Below, one piece after another: positions 44,595 through 55,396 of a stretch of 64,000 nt of DNA (position 1 is the stretch's first letter; each line of letters begins with the position of its first letter). The DNA comes from Mangrovivirga halotolerans (GTDB taxonomy: Bacteria; Bacteroidota; Bacteroidia; Cytophagales; Cyclobacteriaceae): positions 248,001-312,000 of the forward strand of contig NZ_JAPFQN010000006.1 of the NCBI RefSeq assembly GCF_026241165.1, in the 5' to 3' direction. The notes beneath the pieces were generated by a model. That model was not told the origin of the DNA. It made no database searches and was given only the letters and a program-made list of their open reading frames with translations. The translations under genes and the position numbers were made by a program.

Positions 44595-45560
44595 TTATAG
44601 TAGCTTTTCGATAATGGAATCGTTGTCAAGATCTTCAGCATCAGCCTTAAAATTTGAAACGATCCTATGCCTTAGTACAGCTTTAGATACAGCCTGGACA
44701 TCTTCGATATCCGGGGCAAACTTACCATGTAGCAATGCATGACATTTAGCTCCCAGAATTAAATATTGACCGGCTCTTGGCCCTGCACCCCATTCTATGT
44801 ATTCCTTAGTAACAGGGTCTGCCAATTCACTTTTTGGCCTTGTTTTATGAACAAGGTTAACAGCATACTCAATTACATGATCTGTAACGGGAACTCTCTT
44901 TACAAGCATCTGAAATGACTCCATCTCTTCTGCTGAAAGAATAGGTTCCACATTTTTAACACTTCCATCTGTAGTACTTTTAACTATTTGAACTTCAGAG
45001 GCATAATCAGGATAATCGAGTACAATATTGAACATGAACCTGTCAAGTTGAGCTTCTGGCAGAGGGTAAGTACCTTCCTGCTCAATAGGATTTTGAGTTG
45101 CCAGTACAAAGAAGGGTTCAGGTAAAGCATATTTTTGCCCTCCGACTGTTACCTGGTGTTCTTGCATTGACTCCAGCAGTGCAGCCTGAGTCTTTGGAGG
45201 AGTACGATTAATTTCATCCGCCAAAACGATATTTGCAAAAACAGGGCCTTTTATAAATCGGAAATTCCGATCTCTGTCGAGTGTTTCAGCTCCCAGAATA
45301 TCCGAAGGCATTAAATCGGGTGTAAACTGAATTCGGTTAAAACTTAAATGCAGTGCGTCGGCAATAGTATGAATCAAAAGTGTTTTTGCCAACCCAGGCA
45401 CCCCTACAAGTAAGCTATGGCCTCTGGAGAATATCGATATCAGTAGCAGGTCCACGACCTTTTCCTGTCCGATAATTACCTTTCCAATTTCTGATTTTAG
45501 ATCACTGAAAGCTTTTTGTAAAGCTTCGGCAGCTTCCTTGTCTGAGTTAAAGTTCTTCAT
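44595..45560 (-). CDS. MoxR-family AAA ATPase
   Basis: A 321-residue AAA+ ATPase. Walker A GVPGLAKT (53-60), Walker B VLADEINR (112-119), and the MoxR-typical DLMPSDILGAE, QNPIEQEGTYPLPEAQLDRF. MoxR ATPases act as chaperones or activators with von Willebrand-domain proteins, which are not adjacent here. It is the last gene of the PPIase cluster, three bases after the SurA-like gene. Confidence 0.92.
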   Translation of the reverse strand: MKNFNSDKEAAEALQKAFSDLKSEIGKVIIGQEKVVDLLLISIFSRGHSLLVGVPGLAKTLLIHTIADALHLSFNRIQFTPDLMPSDILGAETLDRDRNFRFIKGPVFANIVLADEINRTPPKTQAALLESMQEHQVTVGGQKYALPEPFFVLATQNPIEQEGTYPLPEAQLDRFMFNIVLDYPDYASEVQIVKSTTDGSVKNVEPILSAEEMESFQMLVKRVPVTDHVIEYAVNLVHKTRPKSELADPVTKEYIEWGAGPRAGQYLILGAKCHALLHGKFAPDIEDVQAVSKAVLRHRIVSNFKADAEDLDNDSIIEKLL

Positions 45561-45563
45561 ATA

Positions 45564-46937
45564 TTATTGCATGATCTTACATTCCTTATATTCGGGATCT
45601 ATAGCAATATAAACTTCATCTCTCGCATCCAAAAACCACTCCTCTTCTTTTTTGCCTTGTTTTTTTATCAGGGCTGCTCTTTTGATCCTTTCAAAGTCAT
45701 CCGTAAGGTTAGCCTCGTGAGGCTGAAATCTCTCTTTATAGTAAATAATTCTTGCTGCATCCTGCTGGTGCATTACCGTACCAGGACTTGAAACTGTGAA
45801 AGTAAGAGGTTTTGAAATATCTCCTATTTCCATTGTATCTATAGCAAAATAAATATTTGCATCCATTTCTTCAGCTAGTACCCTTGGCACTCCATTCTGA
45901 TCTGTAAAATAACCTCCGGCATCAGCAGTGTATTTATCATCACTATATTCTTTTGCTGCTTCTTCGAATGAAATACTATCTCGCAATATTAGTGTTCTCA
46001 TGCTATCAAGGTATTCTTTAGCATCCTGAACATCCGCTGAGGTAATTTTTGGAGCTATTAGAATATGTCTGCTTCGATATTCATTACCTCTTCTATCTAA
46101 TAACTGTATCAGGTGAAAGCCAAAATCAGATTCAACCGGATCACTTATCTCTTCCTTCTCAATGCTGTAAACCGTTCCTTCATACTCCGGCACAAAAGAT
46201 CCTCTTTTTGTCCAGCCATACTCACCACCTTTAGCTGCAGAGCCAGGATCCTGAGAATATTTCATGGCAGCATCCGCAAAAGACAATTGTCCGGATTCGA
46301 TCTGGCGTTTAAGATCAGTGAGGAAGTCAATAACACGTTGTTTCTCTTCCTTATTAATTTCAGGATATTTGACAATCTGACCGGCAGTAACCTGCGTTGA
46401 AATAAACGGTAGTGAATCAGATATGCTTTCATAAAACTGCTGAACTTCCCGAGGTGTAACACTTACATTTGCTGTGATCTCCTGCTGCATACGCTGAATG
46501 GTCATTTGTTCACGTATCTGATCTCTCAATTCATTTTTAATTGATTCCAATGAGCGACCATACAATTGTTCAAGCTGTGATTCATTTCCTCCAACTGATT
46601 GCACGATAGTTGCTACACGACGATCAAGGTTTGCTGTAACATCCTCTTCGGAAACAATTACTGAATCTATCTCCGCTTTTGCAAGCATCAACTTTCCAAT
46701 AACTTGTTGCTGCAGAATACGGCATTTAGTTTCTTGCCCGGCATAGTTACCCCGACTCAGAAAGTCAAGGTATGCTTTTTCAAGGTCGGATTTTAATACT
46801 ATGTAGTCATCTACTTTAGCTATTATTCCGTCTGCAGTTATTACTTCTTCGTTATCCTGTGCATTAATATTTATGCATACAAAGAATATTGCTGCAATAA
46901 ACGATACCTTACTGTCCAAATATTTCAAAATCTTCAT
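45564..46937 (-). CDS. SurA-like periplasmic peptidyl-prolyl isomerase
   Basis: A chaperone for outer-membrane proteins. Signal peptide (KYLDSKVSFIAAIFFVCININAQ), SurA-N domain (about 30-165), first parvulin domain starting near STQVTAGQIV (about 180-280) and second near YRSRHILIAPK (about 285-400). I chose ATG 46937; ATG 46955 six codons upstream is equally possible and gives a longer N-region. Both overlap the upstream gene by 29-47 bases. This is the third PPIase-family gene of the cluster and the closest to SurA. Confidence 0.85.
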   Translation of the reverse strand: MKILKYLDSKVSFIAAIFFVCININAQDNEEVITADGIIAKVDDYIVLKSDLEKAYLDFLSRGNYAGQETKCRILQQQVIGKLMLAKAEIDSVIVSEEDVTANLDRRVATIVQSVGGNESQLEQLYGRSLESIKNELRDQIREQMTIQRMQQEITANVSVTPREVQQFYESISDSLPFISTQVTAGQIVKYPEINKEEKQRVIDFLTDLKRQIESGQLSFADAAMKYSQDPGSAAKGGEYGWTKRGSFVPEYEGTVYSIEKEEISDPVESDFGFHLIQLLDRRGNEYRSRHILIAPKITSADVQDAKEYLDSMRTLILRDSISFEEAAKEYSDDKYTADAGGYFTDQNGVPRVLAEEMDANIYFAIDTMEIGDISKPLTFTVSSPGTVMHQQDAARIIYYKERFQPHEANLTDDFERIKRAALIKKQGKKEEEWFLDARDEVYIAIDPEYKECKIMQ

Positions 46938-47793
46938 TTTCTTTTGCACTTTCATATATGTCTTCTTCCAACTTATTGGATAGCTCTACTTTTCTTTTAT
47001 TAATAATTATAGTTTTGATCTGATCATTAACTACGTCTACAGGTGAGATTTCGTCGGTAATTTTATAATCTTTAATTCTTAAAAAATACCGGAAATTATC
47101 ATCTGAAGTCTCATAGAATTTATTTCCCTTCAAAAACTGAACTTTATTGGGAATATCCGCAATAGGTGTTCCAATAATCAATTCATCAAAGTTATGCCAG
47201 GTAGAGTCATCCAGCATATAAACCTGAGCATTATTGTAACAATATTCCTGAAGTTCTTCTTCATCAACATTAGCAGCCCTGAATTTAGTTCTGAATTCAG
47301 AAATTTTAGGAGCTTCTTTGGACAACTTCACAAACCTGCCTTTTATAATGTTCTGCATTAATTTGAAATTATCAGAATGCTTCTCATAATATTCCTGAAT
47401 TTCTTCATCTGAAACTTCCTGATCCAGTTGCTCATTAACATGCTTTTTCTTGTATTCGTAGATCAATAAAGAATATTTATATTCCAGCAACCTTCGATCA
47501 AGCTCTGCCTCATCCATAACCATATTATCTTCAGCTTTGGCTATGATCAATTGCTGACGCACCCATTTATTAATATACTGGCTTACCCTGTTAATACTAT
47601 CAGCAGCACTCATTTCATTACCGGTAAGCCCTTTAAGGTCTGACTTATATAAATACTGATCTTCTACTTTAGCGATTGGCTTTTCCCCTTCTATGGGAGT
47701 GTCATCTTTAAACTGCAACCATTCGCAGGAAGACATCAGTAGCATAACTACAATAAAAGCTATTCCTTTAAATCCTTTGCTCCTCAAGTTCAT
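46909..47793 (-). CDS. SurA-N-like lipoprotein lacking a clear parvulin domain
   Basis: A 294-residue lipoprotein: lipobox MSSC (acylated Cys23), then a region like SurA-N helices (about 40-160, PIAKVEDQYLYKSDL.GL...YINKWVRQQLIIAKAE). A parvulin domain is not evident in the C-terminal half, so it probably binds client proteins rather than isomerising proline. It overlaps both neighbours (26 bases upstream, 29 or more downstream), which argues for shared translation with the two PPIases. Confidence 0.75.
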   Translation of the reverse strand: MNLRSKGFKGIAFIVVMLLMSSCEWLQFKDDTPIEGEKPIAKVEDQYLYKSDLKGLTGNEMSAADSINRVSQYINKWVRQQLIIAKAEDNMVMDEAELDRRLLEYKYSLLIYEYKKKHVNEQLDQEVSDEEIQEYYEKHSDNFKLMQNIIKGRFVKLSKEAPKISEFRTKFRAANVDEEELQEYCYNNAQVYMLDDSTWHNFDELIIGTPIADIPNKVQFLKGNKFYETSDDNFRYFLRIKDYKITDEISPVDVVNDQIKTIIINKRKVELSNKLEEDIYESAKENEDFEIFGQ

Positions 47794-49672
47794 TTATAAC
47801 TGATTGTAATAATTCTTCATTTACTATTACCTCATACTTTTCTCTGAGGCTATCTAACCACTGCTCTTCAAGATGTTTTTGATACCTTGAAACTACTTCT
47901 CCCCGAACTTTCGAAAGTGGTTTATTTGTAGCAGACAATTTTTCTTCGATGTATATTATTGCAAAATACCCATCTTTATTTACATACTGCAAACCTTCCT
48001 GCCAGGGAGAAGATCTGAAATATAAATAATCAGATCTATCAAATTTGCCGTAATCGACCACTACATTTAATGATTTTAAATCCTTGCTAAGTAGATCTCG
48101 TTTATTCTTATCACTTACCCAGGTTTCATCATTTTCTATTAACCTTGTAACGCTATCTGCAAGGTCTTTATTTTTTAATACTGCATACCAGAGTCTTGCA
48201 GATTCATCAGCAATATATTCATCTTTTATTCCTTCATAAAACCCATAAAGCCCTGTGCTATCTTTATTTGCTTTATCCCAAACTTCTCTCTCCATCACCT
48301 CAAATAACACCATGCCATCAGAATATTCATCGAGAAGAAATTTGAAATCAGAGTTTGTCTCGTACAAATAGATAACTTCATTCTCCTCCAAAGCATTCTC
48401 TACTGCCTTATTGATCTTTTGTTGATTATTTCCTGCAAGTTTTTGTTCTACTAAATAAGTGGCGTTATATGGTTTCTTATTTATATAGAATAAAGCTACT
48501 GTATCGGAAATACTTTCACCGGAACTATACTTGTCGAAAAATTCAGTCTTTCTAAATCCAAATTTCTTTTTAAGAGAGTCTTTTAATGACAATTCAAGTG
48601 CTTTCATTCGCGAAGAATTGGCCAGCCTGATCTTTAATTCCCTTTTAGTTTCTTCTAAACTGGGGACAGGTTGCTTTTGAATAAGCTTTACAATATGCCA
48701 GCCATATCTTGACTTTATTGGTTTGGTATAATCCCCGGGCTTTTCCAGTTGAAAAGCTGGATCCAGGATCTCCGGATCAAGCTGCCCTGTTCCAAACCAT
48801 TGTAGACGACCTCCATTATCTTTTGATCTTATATCTTCTGAATATTTAGAAGTTAATTCGTCCCAATCTTCACCTTGCTCCAATTTTTTATAAATCTCCC
48901 GTATTTCTTCTTCGGCTTTTTTAGAATTACTGTTATCCGCTTTTTTGTATATATGTGCGATCAACACCTTTCCCTGAGCTTTTCGCACATCCTCTACTTT
49001 AACGATGTGATATCCAAAACGTGTACGCACTGGATCTGAAATTTCTCCTACAGATGTATTGTAAACAACATCTTCAAACGGCTCCACCATTTGAAAAGCA
49101 GTAAAATAACCTAATTCACCATTATTAATTTTTGCCGAAGGATCTTCTGAATACTCCAGTGCTACCTGACCAAAGTCAGCACCTTGTTCAATTTTATTCT
49201 TAAGTTCTAAAATTTTATTGTACGCTTTTAAGGTATCCTGAGGTAAGGCTTCTTCTCCAACCGTGATCAAAATATGGGATGCTTTGATCTCTTTCTGTGT
49301 TCGGTCATACATCATGCTTACTAAAGAATCCGAAACCTGGGAGGTTAAAAGGTAAGGCTTAACTAACTGACTTTTATATTGCTTATACTCTCTTTTAAAC
49401 TTTTCTGTAGTATCAACCATCATTGACCTGCCCTCTGTAACTTTCAACTTAAAGTCAATGTACAGATCAAGATAATTTCTCACCCTGGCATTAACGGACC
49501 CTGAAGTGTCCCGATTATTCTTGTTAAATGCATATAAAAATTCTGCAGCACTTATGCTATCTCCAGCGACCACCAATAATGGTTCTGCCTCCTCTGTTTT
49601 AAATGTATTTACCCGGCATCCAAAAACCAGGATTACCATCAATAAGGAAATTGTTGATAAGCTTCGGATCAT
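47768..49672 (-). CDS. Lipoprotein peptidyl-prolyl isomerase with two parvulin domains
   Basis: A 634-residue lipoprotein: signal peptide with lipobox VFGC (acylated Cys19). First parvulin domain from about residue 120 (EIKASHILITVGEEA), with NNGELGYFTAFQMVEPFE and RFGYHIVKVEDV; second from about 225 (KVLIAHIYKKA), with NGGRLQWFGTGQLDPE and SRYGWHIVKL. The C-terminal third is helix-rich. I chose ATG 49672 because the longer start at 49705 would bury the signal peptide. First gene of the PPIase-moxR operon. Confidence 0.85.
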   Translation of the reverse strand: MIRSLSTISLLMVILVFGCRVNTFKTEEAEPLLVVAGDSISAAEFLYAFNKNNRDTSGSVNARVRNYLDLYIDFKLKVTEGRSMMVDTTEKFKREYKQYKSQLVKPYLLTSQVSDSLVSMMYDRTQKEIKASHILITVGEEALPQDTLKAYNKILELKNKIEQGADFGQVALEYSEDPSAKINNGELGYFTAFQMVEPFEDVVYNTSVGEISDPVRTRFGYHIVKVEDVRKAQGKVLIAHIYKKADNSNSKKAEEEIREIYKKLEQGEDWDELTSKYSEDIRSKDNGGRLQWFGTGQLDPEILDPAFQLEKPGDYTKPIKSRYGWHIVKLIQKQPVPSLEETKRELKIRLANSSRMKALELSLKDSLKKKFGFRKTEFFDKYSSGESISDTVALFYINKKPYNATYLVEQKLAGNNQQKINKAVENALEENEVIYLYETNSDFKFLLDEYSDGMVLFEVMEREVWDKANKDSTGLYGFYEGIKDEYIADESARLWYAVLKNKDLADSVTRLIENDETWVSDKNKRDLLSKDLKSLNVVVDYGKFDRSDYLYFRSSPWQEGLQYVNKDGYFAIIYIEEKLSATNKPLSKVRGEVVSRYQKHLEEQWLDSLREKYEVIVNEELLQSVINELEEQRI

Positions 49673-49758
49673 CAAAAATTTAAATTGATTATATGCAACC
49701 TGCAATGTTAAGAAAAAGTAGATGCTTAATGGAAAGGAAAGCTATTTTTTTGCAAAGT

Positions 49759-50178
49759 TTAACTTAATGAAAGCTTTTTATATAATACACAACGGTTACC
49801 AAAATCATCACTCTCTAATTCAATCTTATCGATAAGTCGCTTCACAAGCATCAGACCCATACCTCCTTTGCTCCTTTTTTTAATCAAATCATTGAGGTCT
49901 GGCATTTTATAACCATTGATATCAAAAATGCATGAAGGGTCGACAATATCAACACGAATAAGGTCTTTTTCTTTTTTACTTATATAAACCTCAAACACCT
50001 GTTTTGTATTACAATCATTGCCGTGGATAATAAGGTTAGCGCATACTTCGTCAATGGCAGTGACCAAATTGTAGACATCTGTTTCTGACATTTGCCAATT
50101 TGACAAAGATGTAGATACAAAATCCCTGATGTGCCTGAGATTATTTTTTCTGCAACTAGCTTTATATCTAAACTTCAT
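49759..50178 (-). CDS. RsbW-like anti-sigma/serine kinase ATPase
   Basis: A 139-residue HATPase_c_2 protein (GHKL fold). N-box DEVCANLIIHGN (E44, N48), G-box KGGMGLMLV (about 104-112). It resembles RsbW/SpoIIAB-type kinases that phosphorylate a STAS antagonist. Next to a STAS protein and a SpoIIE phosphatase, it completes a partner-switching set. Overlaps the STAS gene by 11 bases. The sigma factor or other target is not in the window. Confidence 0.88.
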   Translation of the reverse strand: MKFRYKASCRKNNLRHIRDFVSTSLSNWQMSETDVYNLVTAIDEVCANLIIHGNDCNTKQVFEVYISKKEKDLIRVDIVDPSCIFDINGYKMPDLNDLIKKRSKGGMGLMLVKRLIDKIELESDDFGNRCVLYKKLSLS

Positions 50179-50512
50179 TTAAATATCCCTTTGCCTCCTC
50201 TTCGGTTTGTTTAATTGTTAAAACCTGGTGTAATCCAAGAATTTCAAATGTATTATAAACTTTAGGGCTGAGTCCATATATTACCATCTTCAAATCTTCA
50301 GCCTCCATCGGCTCAACATAAGACATAAACACCCCTAATCCGGCAGAAGATATATACGATAACCCTGTACAATTGATCAGTAACTTGTTCTCGCCCTTAT
50401 CCAAAGCCATTGAAATCTGCTTATCCAGTTCGATCGATGAACTTGCATCTACCTCACCAGTAATAATTATATGGTATATGCCTTCTTGTTTTTTAGTGCT
50501 GATTTCTAGCAT
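50168..50512 (-). CDS. STAS-domain anti-sigma factor antagonist
   Basis: A 114-residue STAS protein of the RsbV/SpoIIAA type. The phosphorylatable serine is probably S55 in ISSAGLGVF. The typical NKLLINCTGLSYISSAGLG strand-helix is present. Its phosphorylation by the neighbouring kinase and dephosphorylation by the SpoIIE protein are inferred from the family. Confidence 0.9.
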   Translation of the reverse strand: MLEISTKKQEGIYHIIITGEVDASSSIELDKQISMALDKGENKLLINCTGLSYISSAGLGVFMSYVEPMEAEDLKMVIYGLSPKVYNTFEILGLHQVLTIKQTEEEAKGYLNEV

Positions 50513-50543
50513 GTTGTACGAAAAAATTTATAGTTAGTTATAT

Positions 50544-52571
50544 CTATTTAAATTTAATTACCATCATGGTATAGTCATCCTTTAATGGATTTGTATCACA
50601 AAAATGGTAAACTTCCCTGATAATGGCATCTTGAATATCCAGGGCGCTAAGGTCTTTAAATCTGGTCAAACAGTGTTGCAATCTATCATAACCAAACTCA
50701 TCACCTTCGGGGTTTGTGGCCTCAGTAATTCCATCTGTATACACTACCATTATATCACCAGACTGATAAACACACTCGATCTCCTGAACAAAAGGTAAAT
50801 ATTCTTTTTTTCTGATCACACCTAGCCCCAATCCTTTATTCTTAAAATAGAAAGTTCTGTCTTCTTCTTTTGAATAATATAAAGTTGGACAATGTCCGGC
50901 TCGAACAAAGCGAACTGATTTCTCCTGTGTATTTACTATAAAATACGATAAAGTAACAAAATTATTTTTTTCCAGAATACGGCCAAGAGTTTCATTTGCC
51001 CTGACGATGAAATCAATCGGGTCAAGCCCAAAGGGAACAAGACTATGGAAAACTCCTTTTACCTGGGACATATTAAAGGCTGCAGAAGTACCTTTTCCTG
51101 AAACATCTGCGATCACCAGGGCTATATTTTCATCATCAATCCTGAACGTATCGTAATAATCACCACCAACTTCATCTGCAGCTTGAGAAAAGCTGGTTAT
51201 TTCATAGCTTTCGTGTTCGATCAATCGATCCGGAAGTAGACTTTCAGAAACTTTCTGGGCAATCTTAAGCTCCTCTTTATAACGCTCAGTCGTAATTGCC
51301 TCCTCCATTAACCTGGCGTTTTCAATCGATATCACAGCCTGGGCAGTAAACGTTTCAATAATTTCGAGCATATCTTTATTGAAACCATCCTTGACTTCTT
51401 TTAAAAGCACGAGATCTCCCGCCGCTACTCCCTGGATATTGATCGGGCACACCAATACAGATTTATAGGCTCCTTTATTTAATGAATAAATCTTTCTTCT
51501 TCTGAAAATAGAGGACTTCTTATCCTTTGATGTATCAATATTGGTTTTTATTGCTGCGATATCTGATCCTGAAATTTCGTAATGCAATAAAAGCTCTTTC
51601 CCTTTTTCGGTAATTTCTAACCAGCCAGCATCCGCGAGTACTGCACTCATAGAACTGTTAAGAAGGACATCAAAAACAAATTCATCCTTCTGTTCGGAGT
51701 GAAAAGTTTGCGACAGGTCCTTAAATCTCAATACATCTCCGAGTTTTTGTTCGAATACCGAACTTGTCGGAAGATTAAACAGTAGAACTAAAATAGAAAA
51801 TACCACATACACCGACACAAATGTGAATAATGCTATTATGGTCACGTTAGACTGAAGAAGTGTAATGCTTGCTTCCAAATTAACTCTAACCAGCACAAGG
51901 TTGATGAAGTAGTATAAATAGACCCCGGATAGGGTAAGCAATAAGATGCTTTTAAGTTTCTGGTTGAAATTAAGATAAGCAACCCACTTCATATTGACCG
52001 ACAGGATAATACTCATCACGGTAAGGAAAAAGAAAACGGATAGAGAAAAAGGTTCTGTAAACTCTAAATCCCAAAAATTCAATAATACTGAAGCAAGCAA
52101 AGTATATTCAAAAACATTCCATAGCCTTAACAACGAAATAGTTTTCTGATAAAGGATCAGCCTCTTAAAAACATGATAAGAAGATATGAGCAGTGCACAG
52201 ATCACCCCAATATTTATATGGTATTGAATATTGAGTACAAATGGGTTAACTGCGAAACTATGACCTTCAAAGATTGATAGAAAATACGAAAGGCCTATCG
52301 ATACAAAAATTGCAAGAAGTCCGGTAATAAAAACTCTCCAAAGCAGATCTATGAAATTGCTACTGGCATACCTTTGTACCTGAAAATGATAGTATATAAA
52401 AAGAAATATTATAAATGAGTCCAGAAAAGCCCTTGAAAAGAAATTTTCAATATTTACTGCCAGGGCATTTTTAGTAGTAAAAAGAATGACCACGTCAATA
52501 ACTGAAAGGCCTATCCAGCTGAATAAGGCTCCGAAAAATACCAGTCTTCTTATGATCTTCGTCGATAACAT
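50544..52571 (-). CDS. Membrane SpoIIE-type PP2C phosphatase with GAF domain
   Basis: A 675-residue protein: about eight membrane helices (about 10-270), a GAF-like domain (about 290-430, with VCPINIQG), then a PP2C/SpoIIE phosphatase domain (about 455-675). Metal-binding aspartates are in EVGGDYYDTF and ALVIADVSGKGTSAA, and the second site in MVVYTDGITEA. It would sense a signal through the membrane or GAF part and dephosphorylate the STAS partner. It heads the three-gene unit. Confidence 0.9.
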   Translation of the reverse strand: MLSTKIIRRLVFFGALFSWIGLSVIDVVILFTTKNALAVNIENFFSRAFLDSFIIFLFIYYHFQVQRYASSNFIDLLWRVFITGLLAIFVSIGLSYFLSIFEGHSFAVNPFVLNIQYHINIGVICALLISSYHVFKRLILYQKTISLLRLWNVFEYTLLASVLLNFWDLEFTEPFSLSVFFFLTVMSIILSVNMKWVAYLNFNQKLKSILLLTLSGVYLYYFINLVLVRVNLEASITLLQSNVTIIALFTFVSVYVVFSILVLLFNLPTSSVFEQKLGDVLRFKDLSQTFHSEQKDEFVFDVLLNSSMSAVLADAGWLEITEKGKELLLHYEISGSDIAAIKTNIDTSKDKKSSIFRRRKIYSLNKGAYKSVLVCPINIQGVAAGDLVLLKEVKDGFNKDMLEIIETFTAQAVISIENARLMEEAITTERYKEELKIAQKVSESLLPDRLIEHESYEITSFSQAADEVGGDYYDTFRIDDENIALVIADVSGKGTSAAFNMSQVKGVFHSLVPFGLDPIDFIVRANETLGRILEKNNFVTLSYFIVNTQEKSVRFVRAGHCPTLYYSKEEDRTFYFKNKGLGLGVIRKKEYLPFVQEIECVYQSGDIMVVYTDGITEATNPEGDEFGYDRLQHCLTRFKDLSALDIQDAIIREVYHFCDTNPLKDDYTMMVIKFK

Positions 52572-52613
52572 GGCGCCAATATAATATTTAACTTTTTAAC
52601 CGGAAACAAAAAT

Positions 52614-52644
52614 AAAAGAGCTGCCCGAAGAGCAGCTCTTTTTT
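52614..52644 (-). terminator. Terminator of guaB
   Basis: A stem of AAAAGAGCTGC with GCAGCTCTTTT, loop of 7 bases, with T-rich bases on both sides. On the minus strand it lies 27 bases after the guaB stop. Confidence 0.78.
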
Positions 52645-52670
52645 ATAGTTATTTTTTGTTAAGTCTTTAC

Positions 52671-54206
<1,536 letters not shown>

Positions 54207-54216
54207 TTAAAACAAG

Positions 54217-54250
54217 TTTGGAAGAATTATTTTTTATTTAGTTAGTTTTG
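54217..54250 (+). promoter_or_regulatory. Putative promoter of pnuC
   Basis: TTTG at 54217-54220, 22-base spacer, TAGTTTTG at 54243-54250. The -7 match is exact; the spacer is slightly long. It lies 29 bases before the pnuC ATG. Confidence 0.5.
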
Positions 54251-54278
54251 CCTTTCATATGTTAGAAATAATCCAATT

Positions 54279-54905
54279 ATGATCGAATTTTTTGTTCAGG
54301 GTATACAAAATGGTATTCAAAACATGACCTGGCTTGAGGTGGTTGGAGTTGTATTTGGTATCACCAGTGTGTTTTTCTCTATTAGAAAAAGCATTTGGGT
54401 ATATCCTACAGGAATTATCTCGGTAGTAGTCTACATTTATATATGCTATAAATATAAGCTTTATGCTGATATGGGTATCAATACTTATTATTTTGTAATG
54501 AGTATTTACGGATGGTATGTCTGGTCGAGAAGAGATCCGAATGATCCTGCTCATCATACCCCTGTTACAATTAATTCAACCAGAGAAAACATCATCTCCA
54601 TCTTAATGACGGGGCTGTTTTGGGTTGCCATAGTTATGGTATTAAGCCTTACTGATAGTGATGTGGTATATTATGATGCTTTCACTTCATCTGTTGCAAT
54701 GACAGGCATGTACCTCATGGCAAAAAAGAAAGTTGAGAACTGGATAGCATGGATTATCACTGACCTTGCTTCAGTCCCATTGTATATCCACAAAGAATTG
54801 GCATTTACCGCCTTTCAATATTTTGTATTTTTAATTATGGCCGTCGTCGGATTGATCGAATGGATAAAAACTTACAGAAGGGAACACAATTACGAATTGC
54901 AATAA
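54279..54905 (+). CDS. pnuC: PnuC-family vitamin transporter
   Basis: A 208-residue, seven-span protein of the Pnu family, which carry nicotinamide riboside (PnuC), thiamine (PnuT) or riboflavin (PnuX). Family points are WLEVVGVVFGITSVFFSIRKS, WVYPTGIISVVVYIYI and IYGWYVWSRRD. The adjoining NadR-like kinase argues for nicotinamide riboside. A thiamine role is the main alternative, since a TPP riboswitch locus follows one gene away. It overlaps the kinase gene by 46 bases. Confidence 0.88.
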   Translation: MIEFFVQGIQNGIQNMTWLEVVGVVFGITSVFFSIRKSIWVYPTGIISVVVYIYICYKYKLYADMGINTYYFVMSIYGWYVWSRRDPNDPAHHTPVTINSTRENIISILMTGLFWVAIVMVLSLTDSDVVYYDAFTSSVAMTGMYLMAKKKVENWIAWIITDLASVPLYIHKELAFTAFQYFVFLIMAVVGLIEWIKTYRREHNYELQ

Positions 54906-55396
54906 CCGGACCTGAAAGCTCGGGCAAAACCACTCTCACCAAAAAGCTTGCTGAACATTTTGATGCAAGCTATGTGCCGGAGTATGCCCGGGAATATCTT
55001 AATAATATTAACCGGGAGTATGATGAAAGCGACCTCCCCGAAATTGCGAAAGGGCAATGGTGGAGCTGGAATAATGTGAAAAAAGATAAAAGCCAATTGT
55101 TCATTGCGGATACAGATATGCTGGTCATTAAGGTCTGGAGTGAATATAAATACGGAAAAACACATCCATTCATAAAATACCTGTTTAAAAAACAAAACTT
55201 TGATGCTTTCATCTTAACCAAAGCTGACATTCCATGGGAGGAAGATGAATTGAGAGAAAATCCGCTGGACAGAGATGTTCTTTTTGACATGTATTTAAAA
55301 GAGCTTAAAAATCAATCAAAGCCTTTTACTATTGTAGAAGGTGAAGACCCGGAAAGAACTCAAAAAGCAATTGATTTTATTAATTCTCTCAGGTAA
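54860..55396 (+). CDS. NadR-like nucleoside kinase (AAA_28)
   Basis: A 178-residue P-loop kinase with GPESSGKTT (17-25), then YVPEYAREY and ADTDMLV. It matches the ribosylnicotinamide kinase domain of NadR, without the HTH and adenylyltransferase domains. With PnuC it would trap nicotinamide riboside as NMN after uptake. The 46-base overlap with pnuC argues for coupling. It is convergent with the SDR gene (8-base overlap). Confidence 0.88.
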   Translation: MDKNLQKGTQLRIAITGPESSGKTTLTKKLAEHFDASYVPEYAREYLNNINREYDESDLPEIAKGQWWSWNNVKKDKSQLFIADTDMLVIKVWSEYKYGKTHPFIKYLFKKQNFDAFILTKADIPWEEDELRENPLDRDVLFDMYLKELKNQSKPFTIVEGEDPERTQKAIDFINSLR

